Below are positions 1-9,498 of a stretch of DNA of 60,000 nt, one piece after another. Each line of letters opens with the position of its first letter. Position 1 is the first letter of the stretch. The notes under the pieces were generated by a model that was not told where the DNA came from, searched no databases, and saw nothing but the letters and a program-made list of their open reading frames with translations. Origin of the DNA: Cryptomeria japonica (Eukaryota; Streptophyta; Pinopsida; Cupressales; Cupressaceae); NCBI RefSeq assembly GCF_030272615.1, contig NC_081407.1:151737048-151797047 (forward strand), in the 5' to 3' direction. Made by a program: the position numbers and the translations under genes.

Positions 1-55
1 TTGAGAATTGATACCTGTTTGATAGTTTTATCTAATTTTGTGTCAGATCCTGCTT

Positions 56-871
56 CTACTTTTTGCATTTGTTCATATATTGTCTCTCCTTGGGGAGGAT
101 TGATGTAATCAGAAGTGATTCTTCTTTGTTGGATATTGGTTCTTGAATATGATGTGTTTCCGCAGTAGATGCTTCTTTCTTTTGAATGATAGGTTGCCTT
201 TGATATTTCTTTTGTTCTTGATGTTCACATTCCTTACGTATTGTCTCAGCTGACTCAAATAGTGCCTCATGCCAAGAGTGTTCTTTGTATTTCTTCTTTG
301 CTTTCCATTGAGGTTTTTGATACTTGTGTGGTGTCCTCTTTGATAATAGAGTGATTTCAAAGCCCAATCCCCTTTTGTCTTTACTGAATTGTGAAGGAGG
401 ATCCAATGGTTCTATGATGCCTTCCTGACATTTTCCAATAGGTCCTTTGCCATTGTATCCCATTTGTTGCATGATTAAGTAGCCTTTTCCATATAGGTAT
501 GTTGGTATAGCTACCTCTACAGTAGCTGCTCTGTCTTCTTCTTCATCCTTGTACAACCAACTAAGGATGACCTTTTCCTCTAATTCATGTGCTAGAGTTC
601 CTAGTTGGATAAAGGTGCCATCAAACTTGGTGATGGGCTAGGTTGATTGATGTGTTTATGCTATAGGTAACCCATGAGGTTTAGGTGATGTTGGTAAGTT
701 GGTCAAACACATGGGTTCCAAAGAGTACTCTCCCATGCCTTTCTCTTTGATTTTCATTTTCTTATTGAAATCTATAAACAGTGATGTAGACTTTTCTTTC
801 TGAGGATCTAGTGTTGAGTAACTTTGTTTTTCTCTATTATCTGGAACCAAGCTGTCTTGGGATGCCCCCAT
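56..871 (-). pseudogene. protease-RT linker with G-patch domain, gypsy copy 1
   Basis: This continues in the same frame as the protease upstream. The first part (871-656) is a hydrophilic linker that aligns with the linker of copy 2 (shared LxPxSPxxHGxP pattern). The second part (556-56) holds a G-patch-like stretch with the glycine pattern of that RNA-binding motif: QQMGYNGKGPIGK, then a later RGLGF. In copy 2 the same place reads QKMGYDGHSGLGS and TGLGF. G-patch domains bind RNA or helicase partners; some retroviruses carry one after protease. Stops break the frame between 556 and 656. The tail after the G-patch is lysine- and glutamate-rich and low in complexity. The RT that should follow is off the left edge. 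Confidence 0.7.
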
Positions 872-946
872 AGCATTACAATGTTGAAAAGGATTATGAT
901 CTGCTGATATGGAAATTTGTTGTCCATTGTAGGGGAACTTAACACA

Positions 947-1792
947 CTAATGATAAGTAGAAGGTATTGCTTGCATTTCATGTATCCAAGGTCGACCCAA
1001 TAAGATATTGTATGTGAGGTCTATGTCCAAGACTTGGCACATAGTGTCCTTTTGTATTGGCAACATTACTGTTCCTTTAGATGATCTTTCTGCATCATCA
1101 TATGATTTGATAGTGATATTTTTGCATGGATAAATAGATTGCTCAGAGAAGCCTAATGCATGGATAAGTTTTAAGGTACATATATTGAGTCCAACTCCTC
1201 CATCTATTAATACTCTTTTGACTCGATGCTTGTAGACCAAGACTTCAATGTGGAGTGGAGTATTGTGTGGATGGCTCAATGAGATATTATCATGCTCAGA
1301 AAAAGTGAGGTTATGAGGCCTTGTCACATGAGCTACCATGGCTTGGAATTTGTCAGCATCTAGATCTTGAGGTACATTTGTTTCTAGTAACGCTTGTTCC
1401 AATATGTCTTTGTGTTTTGCCGAAAGTTTCAGCAACTCTAGTATAGATATTTGAGCAAGACTCTTGTGTAATTGACTGACTAGATCATATTGAATTTTGG
1501 GTACGGTGTTTGCTATGGACATATGCCCTTGTAAGACATATTTTTGAGCTCTAGTTATTACATTGATAGATTCATGTTCATGCCTATCTCTGATTGTGAT
1601 GATGTTTACTTGATTGTCTTTAGCTGATATATGATTGATGGTGTTATTGTATATGTGATTGATATGAGATCCACATGTATCATTCGAGGTTGAAGTTCCA
1701 TCCTTGTTATAGTTTGGAAGAGGATTTTTAAAGGCTCCATGGTCACCATTTGTCTTGAGACCATCGACTGTTAAATCAACTCTATCGATCAT
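947..1792 (-). pseudogene. retropepsin-like aspartic protease, gypsy copy 1
   Basis: Predicted Gag-Pol processing protease. The C-terminal 110 residues carry the fold: VLIDGGVGLNICTL is the active-site loop, with Asp-Gly-Gly where retropepsins usually have DTG or DSG, followed by ILLGRPWIHEMQA, the conserved second region. Copy 2 has DNG at the same place. The N-terminal 150 residues are a linker from gag with little complexity. The ORF ends at a TAG at 947-949 that would be CAG (Gln) by comparison with copy 2; the frame then continues into the G-patch linker. Whether DGG/DNG is active cannot be told from sequence; it occurs in Tat-type plant elements to my knowledge. Confidence 0.75.
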
Positions 1793-2217
1793 GTCTTGAA
1801 CAATGTTTTTTCAGTCTCATGCAATCATTTGTTTGATGACCTTTGTTGCAATGAAAATCACAAAAGTGTGAGTCATTCCACTAGGGTGGTTTGATTTGTG
1901 GTTCAAAGTTGATGATTACTGGTAAGGAGATAATTTTGTTTGCCAAGAGTTCTCTGAATGCTGACTCTAATGATTGCCCTGGTGGTGTGTAAATGCATTT
2001 TTGAAAGTTGTTTGCATTACCTCATGAGTTTGGATTAGGTCCTCAATTGGTGTTATTGTTTTGGGTATTGTTTGTGTTGAGTTGATCTTGATTGGTATTT
2101 GGTGCATAAGTGTTAGTGCCTTGGTTAGCACCTTTGGGATTCTTTGTAGCTTGAGGATTAGCTGATAATGCGAGCACGGGCTGCTTTTATTTTGGATCAT
2201 TTGATTCATTTCCTCCT
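1793..2217 (-). pseudogene. gag C-terminal / nucleocapsid-like region, gypsy copy 1
   Basis: Between the gag ORF and the protease ORF the minus strand changes frame. It first encodes an Asn/Pro/Gln-rich low-complexity stretch, then a segment ending in a Cys-His cluster, CDFHCNKGHQTNDC, at about 1,825-1,870. This is the same cluster that copy 2 shows in decayed form near 44,650-44,720 (YEFYKGNGHKTNNC). It probably serves as the RNA-binding knuckle of Gag. At least one frameshift and several stops are present. The exact frame boundaries are not resolved. Confidence 0.55.
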
Positions 2218-3372
2218 TCATTTCCATTGTTTTTGTTTCTGGTCCAGAATTTGGATTTGTCTAAGTTTTTTTTTTTTTTGGTTGTTGTAATTGGATGAAC
2301 TTGTTCCTTCTTTGAAGAATTTTAATGTTCCTTTCTTGACACATGCCTCTTCTACTTGGATGCCATTCTCAATCAAATTGTCAAAAGATGGTATGCATTG
2401 GAGTTTGAGTCTGTAACTCATCTCACTATTCAAGTTGTCGATGAAAATTTCTATCTTTTCCTTTTCGGGCACATCACGAGGATATCTCAAAACCATACAT
2501 CACCAACATTGAAGGAATATCATGAATGTTTCATTATTTTTTTGCTTGGTATTACAGACATCTAGCATAGTGATAGCATGTTGAATGCTATAGGAATATT
2601 GAGTTATGAATTTGTTGACTAGTTCATCGAATGATCTAACAGGAGGTGTGATTTTGGATAACCATTCCATTGTTTGCCCTCCCAAGCTTCTTGGGAATAA
2701 TCTCATTAAATAGGTGTCATCGTGGGCGAATTCAAGACTCATTGTATAGAATTCTCGAAAATGATCACGGGGATCGCTTTTCCCATCATATTTGTCAAAT
2801 TTGGGAACGTTTGAGTTTGGAGGAAAATCTACCATGTTTAACCGTCTGTCAAAAGGATAAGGACAAATTTTAGTTAAGAAGTACCGTACTGTTGTCCCTT
2901 GTTGCATGTCTTGCATTTGTCTTTGTAACATTTGTATTTGTTGAGTGAGAGCAACCAAAGGTGCATTATTTTGCAGAGGGAAGACTTCTTCCCTTGCATT
3001 AGTTCTAGGCTGAAAGGGTGTGTGGAATGGTACATTTTTCTCTAGGATGTTTTTCTCAAGGATATTTTGCTCAGGGATATCTTGCTCAAGGTCACGTGTT
3101 TCTTCCTCTCTTTGTCGTTCTTGATATTCATAATGTCGAGATCTTGTTCTAAAAATGTCAGTGTCCAAATCTTCAGGAAGTTTAACTCCTTGGCTTGTGA
3201 GCATGAGCAGGTATTTTTCTTTGTCATTTTCCATGAGCCTTTCCACAAGCCTTTGAAATGAAGAACTTTCTTGACACTCCTGAAGGAATTCCTCAGTAAT
3301 TTCAGTGTCCTCTAGATGCGGACCCTCGAAAGGATTTGATAATCTCCGATTCATGCTAGATTCCAGTTGCAT
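2218..3372 (-). pseudogene. Gag capsid region, gypsy copy 1
   Basis: Retrotransposon Gag, the shell protein that packages element RNA. From the start at 3,372 the N-terminal 130 residues are acidic and helical, with a tandem LEKN/PEQN-type repeat; the capsid core follows (CPYPFDRRLNMVDFPP, then KFDKYDGKSDPRDHFREF). One in-frame TGA at 2,500-2,502 interrupts the core and the same frame resumes (VLRYPRDVPE). Copy 2 aligns along the whole length. A second upstream Met lies six codons into the ORF, so the true start could be either. The leader ORF ends about 55 bp upstream. Confidence 0.8.
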
Positions 3373-3426
3373 TTCGCTTTGTTTGTTTCATTGAGAGCGA
3401 GTAACAACAAGCTTCTAGTAGAAGCT

Positions 3427-3808
3427 TTATGTGACAAAATGAACGAACTCTTCTTCAATGTTTTGCTCAGGGGTTGGTGGTTCAAATCGGGGTATGTTAT
3501 AAGTGATGCATTCTTTAGGAAAGAAGGCCAGATTAATCTTCCCTCCTTGATTTTATGCATTGACTGAATGCTGATTTTTGACAGAATGCCCTACTCCTCA
3601 AGGGTTCCTTGTCAAATTCATTTGTTTTGTTTTGAAGATACAAGCGTATATGATGAAGGAATGTGCGATGAGATTTGAAGAGTTGGCGATTAATGTATAA
3701 AAGTTTATTTCTTTTGGCAAGTTTCAAAGAACTCAGTTGTTGTTTCTTCAACTTAGTGTTATGATAAATATTCTTTCTTCTTAGAATATGAGGATTAGTC
3801 ATGCACAA
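3427..3808 (-). CDS. conserved leader ORF upstream of gag, gypsy copy 1
   Basis: A small basic ORF immediately 5' of gag. The N-terminal 91 residues (3,808-3,533) read in one frame; the similarity to the leader ORF of copy 2 (40,216-40,512) then continues in another frame to a stop at 3,427-3,429, implying one frameshift. Shared features include an LLY start of the conserved block, an HRTF motif (SHRTFLHH here, KHRTFIHR in copy 2), a D/E-EPL motif and a following F-x-x-x-AxS. I do not recognise the family. It is lysine/arginine-rich at the N-terminus and acidic near the C-terminus (PEQNIEEEF). It could be an element-specific protein or an N-terminal extension of Gag. Confidence 0.55.
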
Positions 3809-4267
3809 GTGATCAATGGTTTCTGTTGATTTGTTTTGGATTTAGTTTAGCTTGTTTTTGGAAACTCAAGTTTTACTTTATCAAAATGAAGGTTTAGACA
3901 CCCCCTCATGACAAAGTGTGTCAAATGATATGGAATACGAGCTTTCCCAATATGGAAACTCGATTTGACAACTCATATTTTTTAAAACAAGTGTGTTTTG
4001 GTATAAAAATCCATTTGATTGAAGGACCTATTTGATATTTGTGATGAGGTTTCCTGATTTTGATAGGAGAGATGTGTTATCTTGCGACTAGTTTCAGATT
4101 TTGGACAACTTTGTTTGATGGAAATTTTGCTTTGGAAATAGCTTTTGATACTCTGTTTTTGGTTTTCTGCTTGATGAAGTTCAGGTTGATGAAGGAAAGC
4201 TTTCAAGATTGTTTTCAAAATTTTCAAAATTGACCTCTGTTTTGCCCCCTGTTTTCTGGTTTTGGCT
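3809..4267 (-). other. leader between motif array and leader ORF
   Basis: No gene recognised. AT-rich leader sequence of gypsy copy 1. A short open stretch on the minus strand (4,227-3,982) is Gln/Lys/Ser-rich and shows no similarity that I can place. Confidence 0.4.
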
Positions 4268-4632
4268 ATGTACTAAAATAGAGACGCAATGCACTATAGA
4301 AATTTCTCAACGCACTAGTGAAAAGACTCCACATGCTACGCTGCCCCCTGATACGTGCTAACTTGTTTATCTTGATTCTACCTTGGTTCAAAAGGTTATG
4401 CGCCAATATGGGCCGCCTATGTGCTAACTGTTAAACCCTACACGCTAAAGTTTGGTTTCCACGTGCTAAGTTGATGCTTCAACGTGCTAAACTATTTTTA
4501 AAATGCGCTACTTGAAACTGCTAATTTTGGATTCTGGTGAAGTGCTACCATTAAGCCTTAATGCACTAAGAAAAAGGTCTAATGTGCTAAAAGATGGTTT
4601 CTACGTGTTAAGAAGTTTCTCTTGTGTGCTAA
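4268..4632. repeat. 9-bp motif array, 21-bp period, block 1
   Basis: On the plus strand a 9-bp core resembling AYGYRCTAA recurs with starts at 4,268, 4,289, 4,310, 4,331, 4,353, 4,398, 4,419, 4,440, 4,461, 4,482, 4,503, 4,540, 4,561, 4,582, 4,603 and 4,624. Most steps are exactly 21 bp. The 12 bp between cores vary freely. Core variants (ACGTGCTAA, ATGCGCTAC, ATGTGCTAA, ATGCACTAA) differ mainly by C/T and G/A, as if an ancestral ACGCGCTAA had lost its CpGs. It lies in the leader of gypsy copy 1, whose sense strand is the minus strand. Confidence 0.85.
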
Positions 4633-4899
4633 ACTGCCCTAATATTTTCACCTGGTTGTTTTTTTGCAATTTTTGGAATTTTGCTATGAGTTTTTAGTGC
4701 TGATGGATGATTTTCTGAAGTAATAAATGAAAGCACGACACCAAAGAGACAACCATTTTGCTTAATCTAAACAATAAGTGTATGTTCTGTGAGGATGTGT
4801 TCAAATCCTCAATGTTTTGACAGGTTTAGATACAACATGCATTTCAGTCAAACTCTTTTATTCAAGGGTCATAAGCAATATCATAGCCCACTAGTCTCG

Positions 4900-5480
4900 A
4901 TACTCCATCAGCTCAAACAGCCGTGTCACCCCCTAGGGGTGCCCATTTTTTTGCATTTTTCCAGAAATTAACTCAAAGTGAATTGCTTCACAATTGAGTA
5001 GTTATCTTGGGAGATATATGGTGAGTGATCTTGGGGGCGGATTCTTCCCCACCCTTGCACTATGATATTGCAAATGTATGGATACTGACTCGGCTCAAAG
5101 TTTCTATGCTAAGGTTCGTAATCAGGCTTCTTGTTCAGCCGTCAGTGATATACTCCCTCAGGAGGCTTCCCAACCTTTAGAACAAAGGCTTTACGTATCT
5201 CAAGGATACTAGGGGAAGGCTAATCATTGTGCACAACCATTGAAAAGGACTTTCGTCACTTTCCACTTTTGATTACAATGGGTTGGAACACTTGGCTTCA
5301 AAGTCATTTCCCACTTAGGTCATTCCCTTCACACCAGCCAAAAATGGCTTTAAGATTTTTTCAACCCCTCGGGAAGGCAGGTCTGCTAAAGGATTTATTG
5401 CTTGAAGTAAAGAAAGTTTTAAGAGTGGTTTGGATTTTTGATCACCCAGTTAAGGGGAGAGCATATACCTTCCACTTTCA
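4900..5480 (-). repeat. leader block shared by both G-patch gypsy copies
   Basis: The reverse complement of this block matches about 39,390-39,960 on the plus strand. Clear anchors are the stretch around 5,166-5,222 (reverse complement of 39,610-39,680), the segment near 5,010-5,060 (39,790-39,830) and the end near 5,400-5,480 (39,390-39,470). In both elements it lies 5' of the leader ORF, so it is a conserved part of the element leader rather than coding sequence. Its role is unknown; packaging or translation control is possible. Confidence 0.75.
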
Positions 5481-6150
5481 AGACAAAGCACACAAGTTCT
5501 TTTTAGCCTTTTAAAGAAATTATTTGCTAACTCTATATGGAGATGTTGCTCCATGAAGACATGGTGTTCCTTTGAACCTTTCAAGGCAATGATTTTCTGA
5601 TCTATTAAAAAGGAAATTGGTCAACAAAAATTAATGCGATGTTTTGTCAACAAAAGAAATCGATTTGAAAGGGGGAGATCTTCCCTCTTTAGTTGCAAAT
5701 GACCTTTGGAATTTATGCGATTCTTTACCCTGCAAAAACTTAAAATGGATCCTTTTATGCACCAAAGGATGGTGAAGTTGTTTTTAAGCTATTTTTTTGC
5801 AAAACTTTGAAAAATTGATTTGTTCTTTTTAAGATCCAATTTGAAAATTTTCTCTCCTAGAAAAGAAAGGAAAAATTATCTTGTGGTTCTTTTTAAAGCC
5901 CAAACAAAGTGAGTTCAATTTTATCCAACAAGAATCAAAAAGCTTTATATTTTGACTAACTTAACTAAGTTAGTAAAAATTTAAATTATTTATGATCCTA
6001 GAAATAAAATTTAAGCTCCCATCTGCAAGAAACTGTTAAAAACCCTGCAAGATACCAAGTAAAATTGTTAGAAAAGTCTTTGGATTTTGTGGACTTCAAC
6101 AAGTCTAATTTCACATTTAGTTACAATTTTTAATTTTGCCTCTGTCTGTG
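5481..6150. other. leader spacer, no gene seen
   Basis: AT-rich leader sequence between the shared block and motif array block 2. I see no coding similarity and no clear repeat structure. Confidence 0.4.
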
Positions 6151-6427
6151 ATGCACTATAGAACATACTGTACAAGCTACGAGATAATCAGGATGCATTA
6201 TCGAACAGACCTGATGCGCTGAACTATTTTCCAAATGCGCTACTCTGTTATTCTCTCACTCCGAAACCTATAGGAAAATGTTAGTGAGGATGATGTGCTA
6301 AGGTATGGTCTGCACGCACTGGGGAATGAGTCTCATGCACCAAACAGTGAGTCAGATGCGCTAAAAGATCAACCAGATGTGCTAAGGGATGCTCCCTACG
6401 TGCTGATTCATGTTTCCCACATGCTTG
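6151..6427. repeat. 9-bp motif array, 21-bp period, block 2
   Basis: Same core as block 1. Starts at 6,151, 6,172, 6,193, 6,214, 6,235, then 6,293, 6,314, 6,335, 6,356, 6,377, 6,398 and 6,419. Within each run every step is exactly 21 bp; a 58-bp gap separates the two runs. The array begins about 45 bp downstream (in element sense) of the primer-binding site, so it is at the very start of the leader RNA's internal part. Confidence 0.85.
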
Positions 6428-6471
6428 CAAAAGTGTTTATTTTTAAAAACCGATTTGATTAATGGGGTAGT

Positions 6472-6489
6472 GCCCCATGGTGGGTGCCA
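6472..6489 (-). other. primer-binding site, gypsy copy 1
   Basis: On the minus strand, a few bases after the LTR, the sequence TGGCACCCACCATGGGGC begins with TGG as expected for a site complementary to a tRNA 3' end (CCA). It resembles the TGGCGCC-type sites of Tat/Athila-like plant elements. Copy 2 has a different site, TGGTGAACCTGACG. Confidence 0.65.
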
Positions 6490-6495
6490 GAAATA

Positions 6496-7972
6496 TGTGC
6501 GGGAAAAGTGGGGCGAGGAAACTTAAAATCCGAAAATGCGGTCTCAAAGAGGCTTATTCACACACCCACGAGACTTCTTGGTGCAAGTTATGGAGTCATG
6601 AAGAATGACTCAACTTTCCAAGGTTGGTTCCATGGTTCTCTATCTCACAAGGTCCTTCAAGCCAATGCCTTTGCTCTCAGATCACTGAGCAAAGTGGCTT
6701 AGGGATGACGAATGCAAGAACAAGGGATGTTTATGATTGATTTAATTATGAAATGCATCCCATCTATGCATGATTCTACAAATGTAATAAACTAGATTAT
6801 AAGTTGACAAGATTAGTAGCAATACTATCCTAACATGATATACTAGTTCATGATTTAAGCTAATGATAAAGGAAATAGTCTAAAGTGCTTATTAGATTAA
6901 TTCTTATTACAAAGAGAAGCTAGACGTATTGATAAATTTGAGCATAAATGAGATACTAAAAGCTTGCATGGATCCTAAAATGGAGGAATGAGAGCTCTAT
7001 TTATAGTGAAAATAGGGCAATGGATGGTCAAGATTGAAGGAGTTAATCAAGGGTCAGGATTGAAAGTTATCAATCCATGTTTATAATTTTCACCAATGAA
7101 ATGGTGATAATTGTCAACATAAGACTGGTTGAGAGGAGATGAAAGAAGCATTAAATGCTTGAGAAGACCTTATGGTTACCTTAGGAGGTAAGGGTTAAGG
7201 TTAGGTTAGGGTTATCCAATGGATAAAGCTTTTATCCAAGGGGTAAACTCTTGTGCAAAGGTTAAAGGGATAACCATTGTCAAAGCAATGAATGCTTGAT
7301 GAGACCCCAGGGTTAGAAGAGGGTTGAGTTAGTCAAAAAGTCTCTAACCATGCCACTAAGGGCTAGTTAACCATTACTGGTTTGAAGACTTTGGGGACAA
7401 ATTTTTAAGAGTCCTTCCAAATTTGGGGGTATTCAACAAGTTAGCTTGTTGAATGGATAAAGGCTTTAATGCCTTTTGAAGACTTTACTCCAAATTTGAG
7501 AAGTGACCTCCTCAAATTTAGGGAAAAGAGATAATGGATGGATTTGGGCTAATTGATTAGGATTAGATGGATTCTAGAAGAAATTAGGAATAGGGTTTAG
7601 GATGCAAGTGGGAGATGTAGGAAAATGCAAGTGGGTGAGGGAAAATAGAATTAAAATAAATTGCTTTATTTCAATTTGGTTGTAATTTGGGAAATTGAAT
7701 AAATTAGATTTATTCAATTTTGGGATAAACTATTAATTAAATGTAATTTTAATTAAAAGTAAGAAGAAGGGATTTAATTAAATAAAATGATTTATTTAAT
7801 TAAATGATGTAAAGGGCTTTAGTGAATTTAACTAAATAAATTGAATAATTTATCTAATTGAATAGAAGAATGTGGGTGATTTAGTTAAATTAAATTTAAC
7901 TAAATGGAGGAATGGGAATAAAATGAACATTAAATATTCATTTAGGAATATGGTCATTTTTATATGTCTACA
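6496..7972 (-). repeat. 5' LTR of gypsy copy 1
   Basis: The LTR starts TGTAGACA at 7,972 (minus strand) and ends near 6,496-6,498 just before the PBS; the 3' boundary is uncertain by about 10 bp. It is related to, but clearly diverged from, the LTRs of copy 2: shared segments include the region around 7,140-7,330, the TATA region and the AT-rich 5' third built from ATTTAATTAAAT-like blocks. It holds the promoter at about 6,993-7,006. The 3' LTR is outside the window. Confidence 0.75.
6993..7006 (-). promoter_or_regulatory. TATA box of gypsy copy 1 LTR
   Basis: The minus strand reads CTATAAATAGAGCTC. The same motif occurs at the matching place in both LTRs of copy 2 (37,194-37,207 and 53,187-53,200), which supports its use as the core promoter. 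Confidence 0.65.
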
Positions 7973-8179
7973 CTCACCATTCAACTTCTCCACTTCTTCA
8001 ACCAATGCATAAATGTTCACCTCATCTGAAGAGCTGCTGTCAGAGATCTCCAACAATTGTTCGGCCAATTCCTTCCTTTTAGCAAGTGATGTCTTATACT
8101 TGTCTCTTAGGGTTTCTAGCTCATCCTTGGTTTTAGCAAGTTCTCTAGCCATCTCTCTATTTCTCATTAATTCATCCAT
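7973..8179 (-). CDS. coiled-coil ORF start in copia A, truncated
   Basis: From an ATG at 8,179 the minus strand encodes 69 open codons up to the insertion point at 7,973. The peptide is strongly charged and heptad-like (ELAKTKDELETLRDKYK), with a serine-rich SDSSSSDE stretch, and predicts a coiled coil. The frame is also open upstream to the PBS. It starts about 55 bp after the PBS, so it occupies the place of gag, yet it has no recognisable Gag features. This suggests a rearranged or non-autonomous element. Confidence 0.5.
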
Positions 8180-8233
8180 ATTTGCATTAGGATTAGAGAT
8201 CTCTTCCAAGCGGTTAAGCCTTAAGGATGTTAT

Positions 8234-8245
8234 GTTTTGATACCA
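8234..8245 (-). other. primer-binding site, copia A
   Basis: The minus strand reads TGGTATCAAAAC two bases after the LTR end, close to the TGGTATCAGAGC site that pairs with initiator-Met tRNA. Confidence 0.7.
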
Positions 8246-8247
8246 AT

Positions 8248-9498
8248 TGATGAACTTATAAGGCACTGAGGGGGGGTAAATCAGTGATAGTAAAAATAAT
8301 ACAAAACTGAATATCAATTTCACCAACTTAAAACTCAATAGACATGTAATAAATAACACTAAGTATGCAATCACCACATAAAACATAAACCACATGACAC
8401 AAGAGTTTATACGTGGAAAACCCAAATGGGAAAAACCACGGTGGGAGTAAGAACCCACAAGATCCACTATCTTCAGTATGGAGATCTAACTAGTTAAGGT
8501 CTACAACACTCAGTTAGGGGCACACTTTGTTAGAAGTGTCTAAGCCCAGTTAAGTGCTTTACAAAAAGTCCTATGAGGACCAGCCATGTTAGGAGCTACC
8601 TAAGTAACTTGGATTTGCAAACACAAGTTAATGTGTCACCTAGTTAGAGGATTTAATGATCATAACTGCTAGGATCTGACTGCACCCTATTAGGAGTGAC
8701 CTTGTAAGAGTATTTTCTTACTGCAATTGTTAGGGAGACAACAAGTACAAATGATCTCAGTATAACACCTTTTGTATCTAATAAGATCTGCTTCAGAACA
8801 TTACAACATCACAAAGACTTCATCTCTCAACTCCTTTGATCTTCACACTATCAAAAATATAAAATTTGCTCATCACATATCACACTATCAAGCTCATGTA
8901 TATTTATCCTTTCATACCTTATCACAATTAAAATCATCATAAGGTCGGATAGAACCTTGTAACAATTCCCTAGGTTCAATGCATCTAGACAACTTGCATT
9001 GTACGCTTTAGTTATGTCAGCCACCGACATAACAAATCCAATTCTGTGTTGTTTTACTCCTCTGAGTGATTTTCATCACTACCGGTTAAGTCTCCATCAA
9101 CTAATCTATTATGTCAAACAAATCTCATTCACCTGATTGATTCAGCATGTGCGGTCATGACCATATCTTCATCTGATAGTCTTCAATGATACTGCAAAAC
9201 CACATCATCTCAATCTTAATGATTTTCATGTACCAGTTGTTGGAATGTAACACTGTCTATCATTTACCGGTTGAAGTCCTAACTACCAGTTCTGATAAAA
9301 ATTGTCTCTGCTTTACCGGTTAAGTCTATCTAGTTGAACTATAGGACTTAGATGACTTAAAAAAACATAGTTGCCATGAATGAAAACATACAAAATAGTC
9401 ATCATACATAAATCTAATCTCTATGCACAAGAGACATATACCGGTTGCATCAAGCAAACACACATTACCGGTTTAGTTCAAATGATCAAATGCCAACA
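8248..9498 (-). repeat. 5' LTR of copia A
   Basis: It begins TGTTGGCATTTG at 9,498 on the minus strand and ends CATCA at 8,248, length 1,251 bp. A hairpin-forming motif lies at 8,412-8,440 (CGTGG and CCACG outer arms, CCC and GGG inner arms) and a G-tract (plus strand) at about 8,270-8,276. Several TACCGGTT-like motifs are scattered through 9,070-9,480. Confidence 0.8.

Larger units (their letters stand above)
1..7972 (-). mobile_element. Ty3/gypsy element with G-patch domain, copy 1 (partial)
   Basis: Read on the minus strand this is the 5' part of an LTR retrotransposon: LTR, primer-binding site, long leader, leader ORF, gag, protease and G-patch, then the left edge cuts it before reverse transcriptase. 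Order and protein similarity match copy 2 at 36,280-53,680 on the other strand. The LTR begins TGTAGACA at 7,972. It is inserted in the internal region of copia A, whose PBS lies only about 260 bp away. The expected 5-bp target duplication would include CTCAC at 7,973-7,977, but the other end is outside the window. The Tat-type assignment rests on copy 2, which shows two RNase H domains. Confidence 0.85.
7973..9498 (-). mobile_element. copia A (partial): 5' LTR, PBS and start of internal region
   Basis: A minus-strand LTR element with TG...CA ends, an initiator-Met-type PBS and the first 200 bp of coding sequence, interrupted at 7,973 by gypsy copy 1. The rest lies beyond the left edge. The LTR resembles those of copia B and D in plan: TGTTGGC start, ACCGGT-like motifs, a conserved hairpin and a C-tract near its end. 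The flank at 9,499-9,503 is AAAAC; its partner is not visible. Confidence 0.75.

Noticed and set aside
2356-2565. Plus-strand ORFs opposite gag of gypsy copy 1
   Set aside because: Shadows of the minus-strand Gag frame with no similarity of their own.
4503-4697. Plus-strand ORF with a 7-residue repeat across the motif array
   Set aside because: The 21-bp period automatically makes 7-residue repeats; it is antisense to the element, and stops interrupt all frames of both blocks.
4268-6427. CRISPR-like array
   Set aside because: The repeat is only 9 bp with 12-bp spacers, in a plant retrotransposon leader with no associated genes; size and context do not fit CRISPR.
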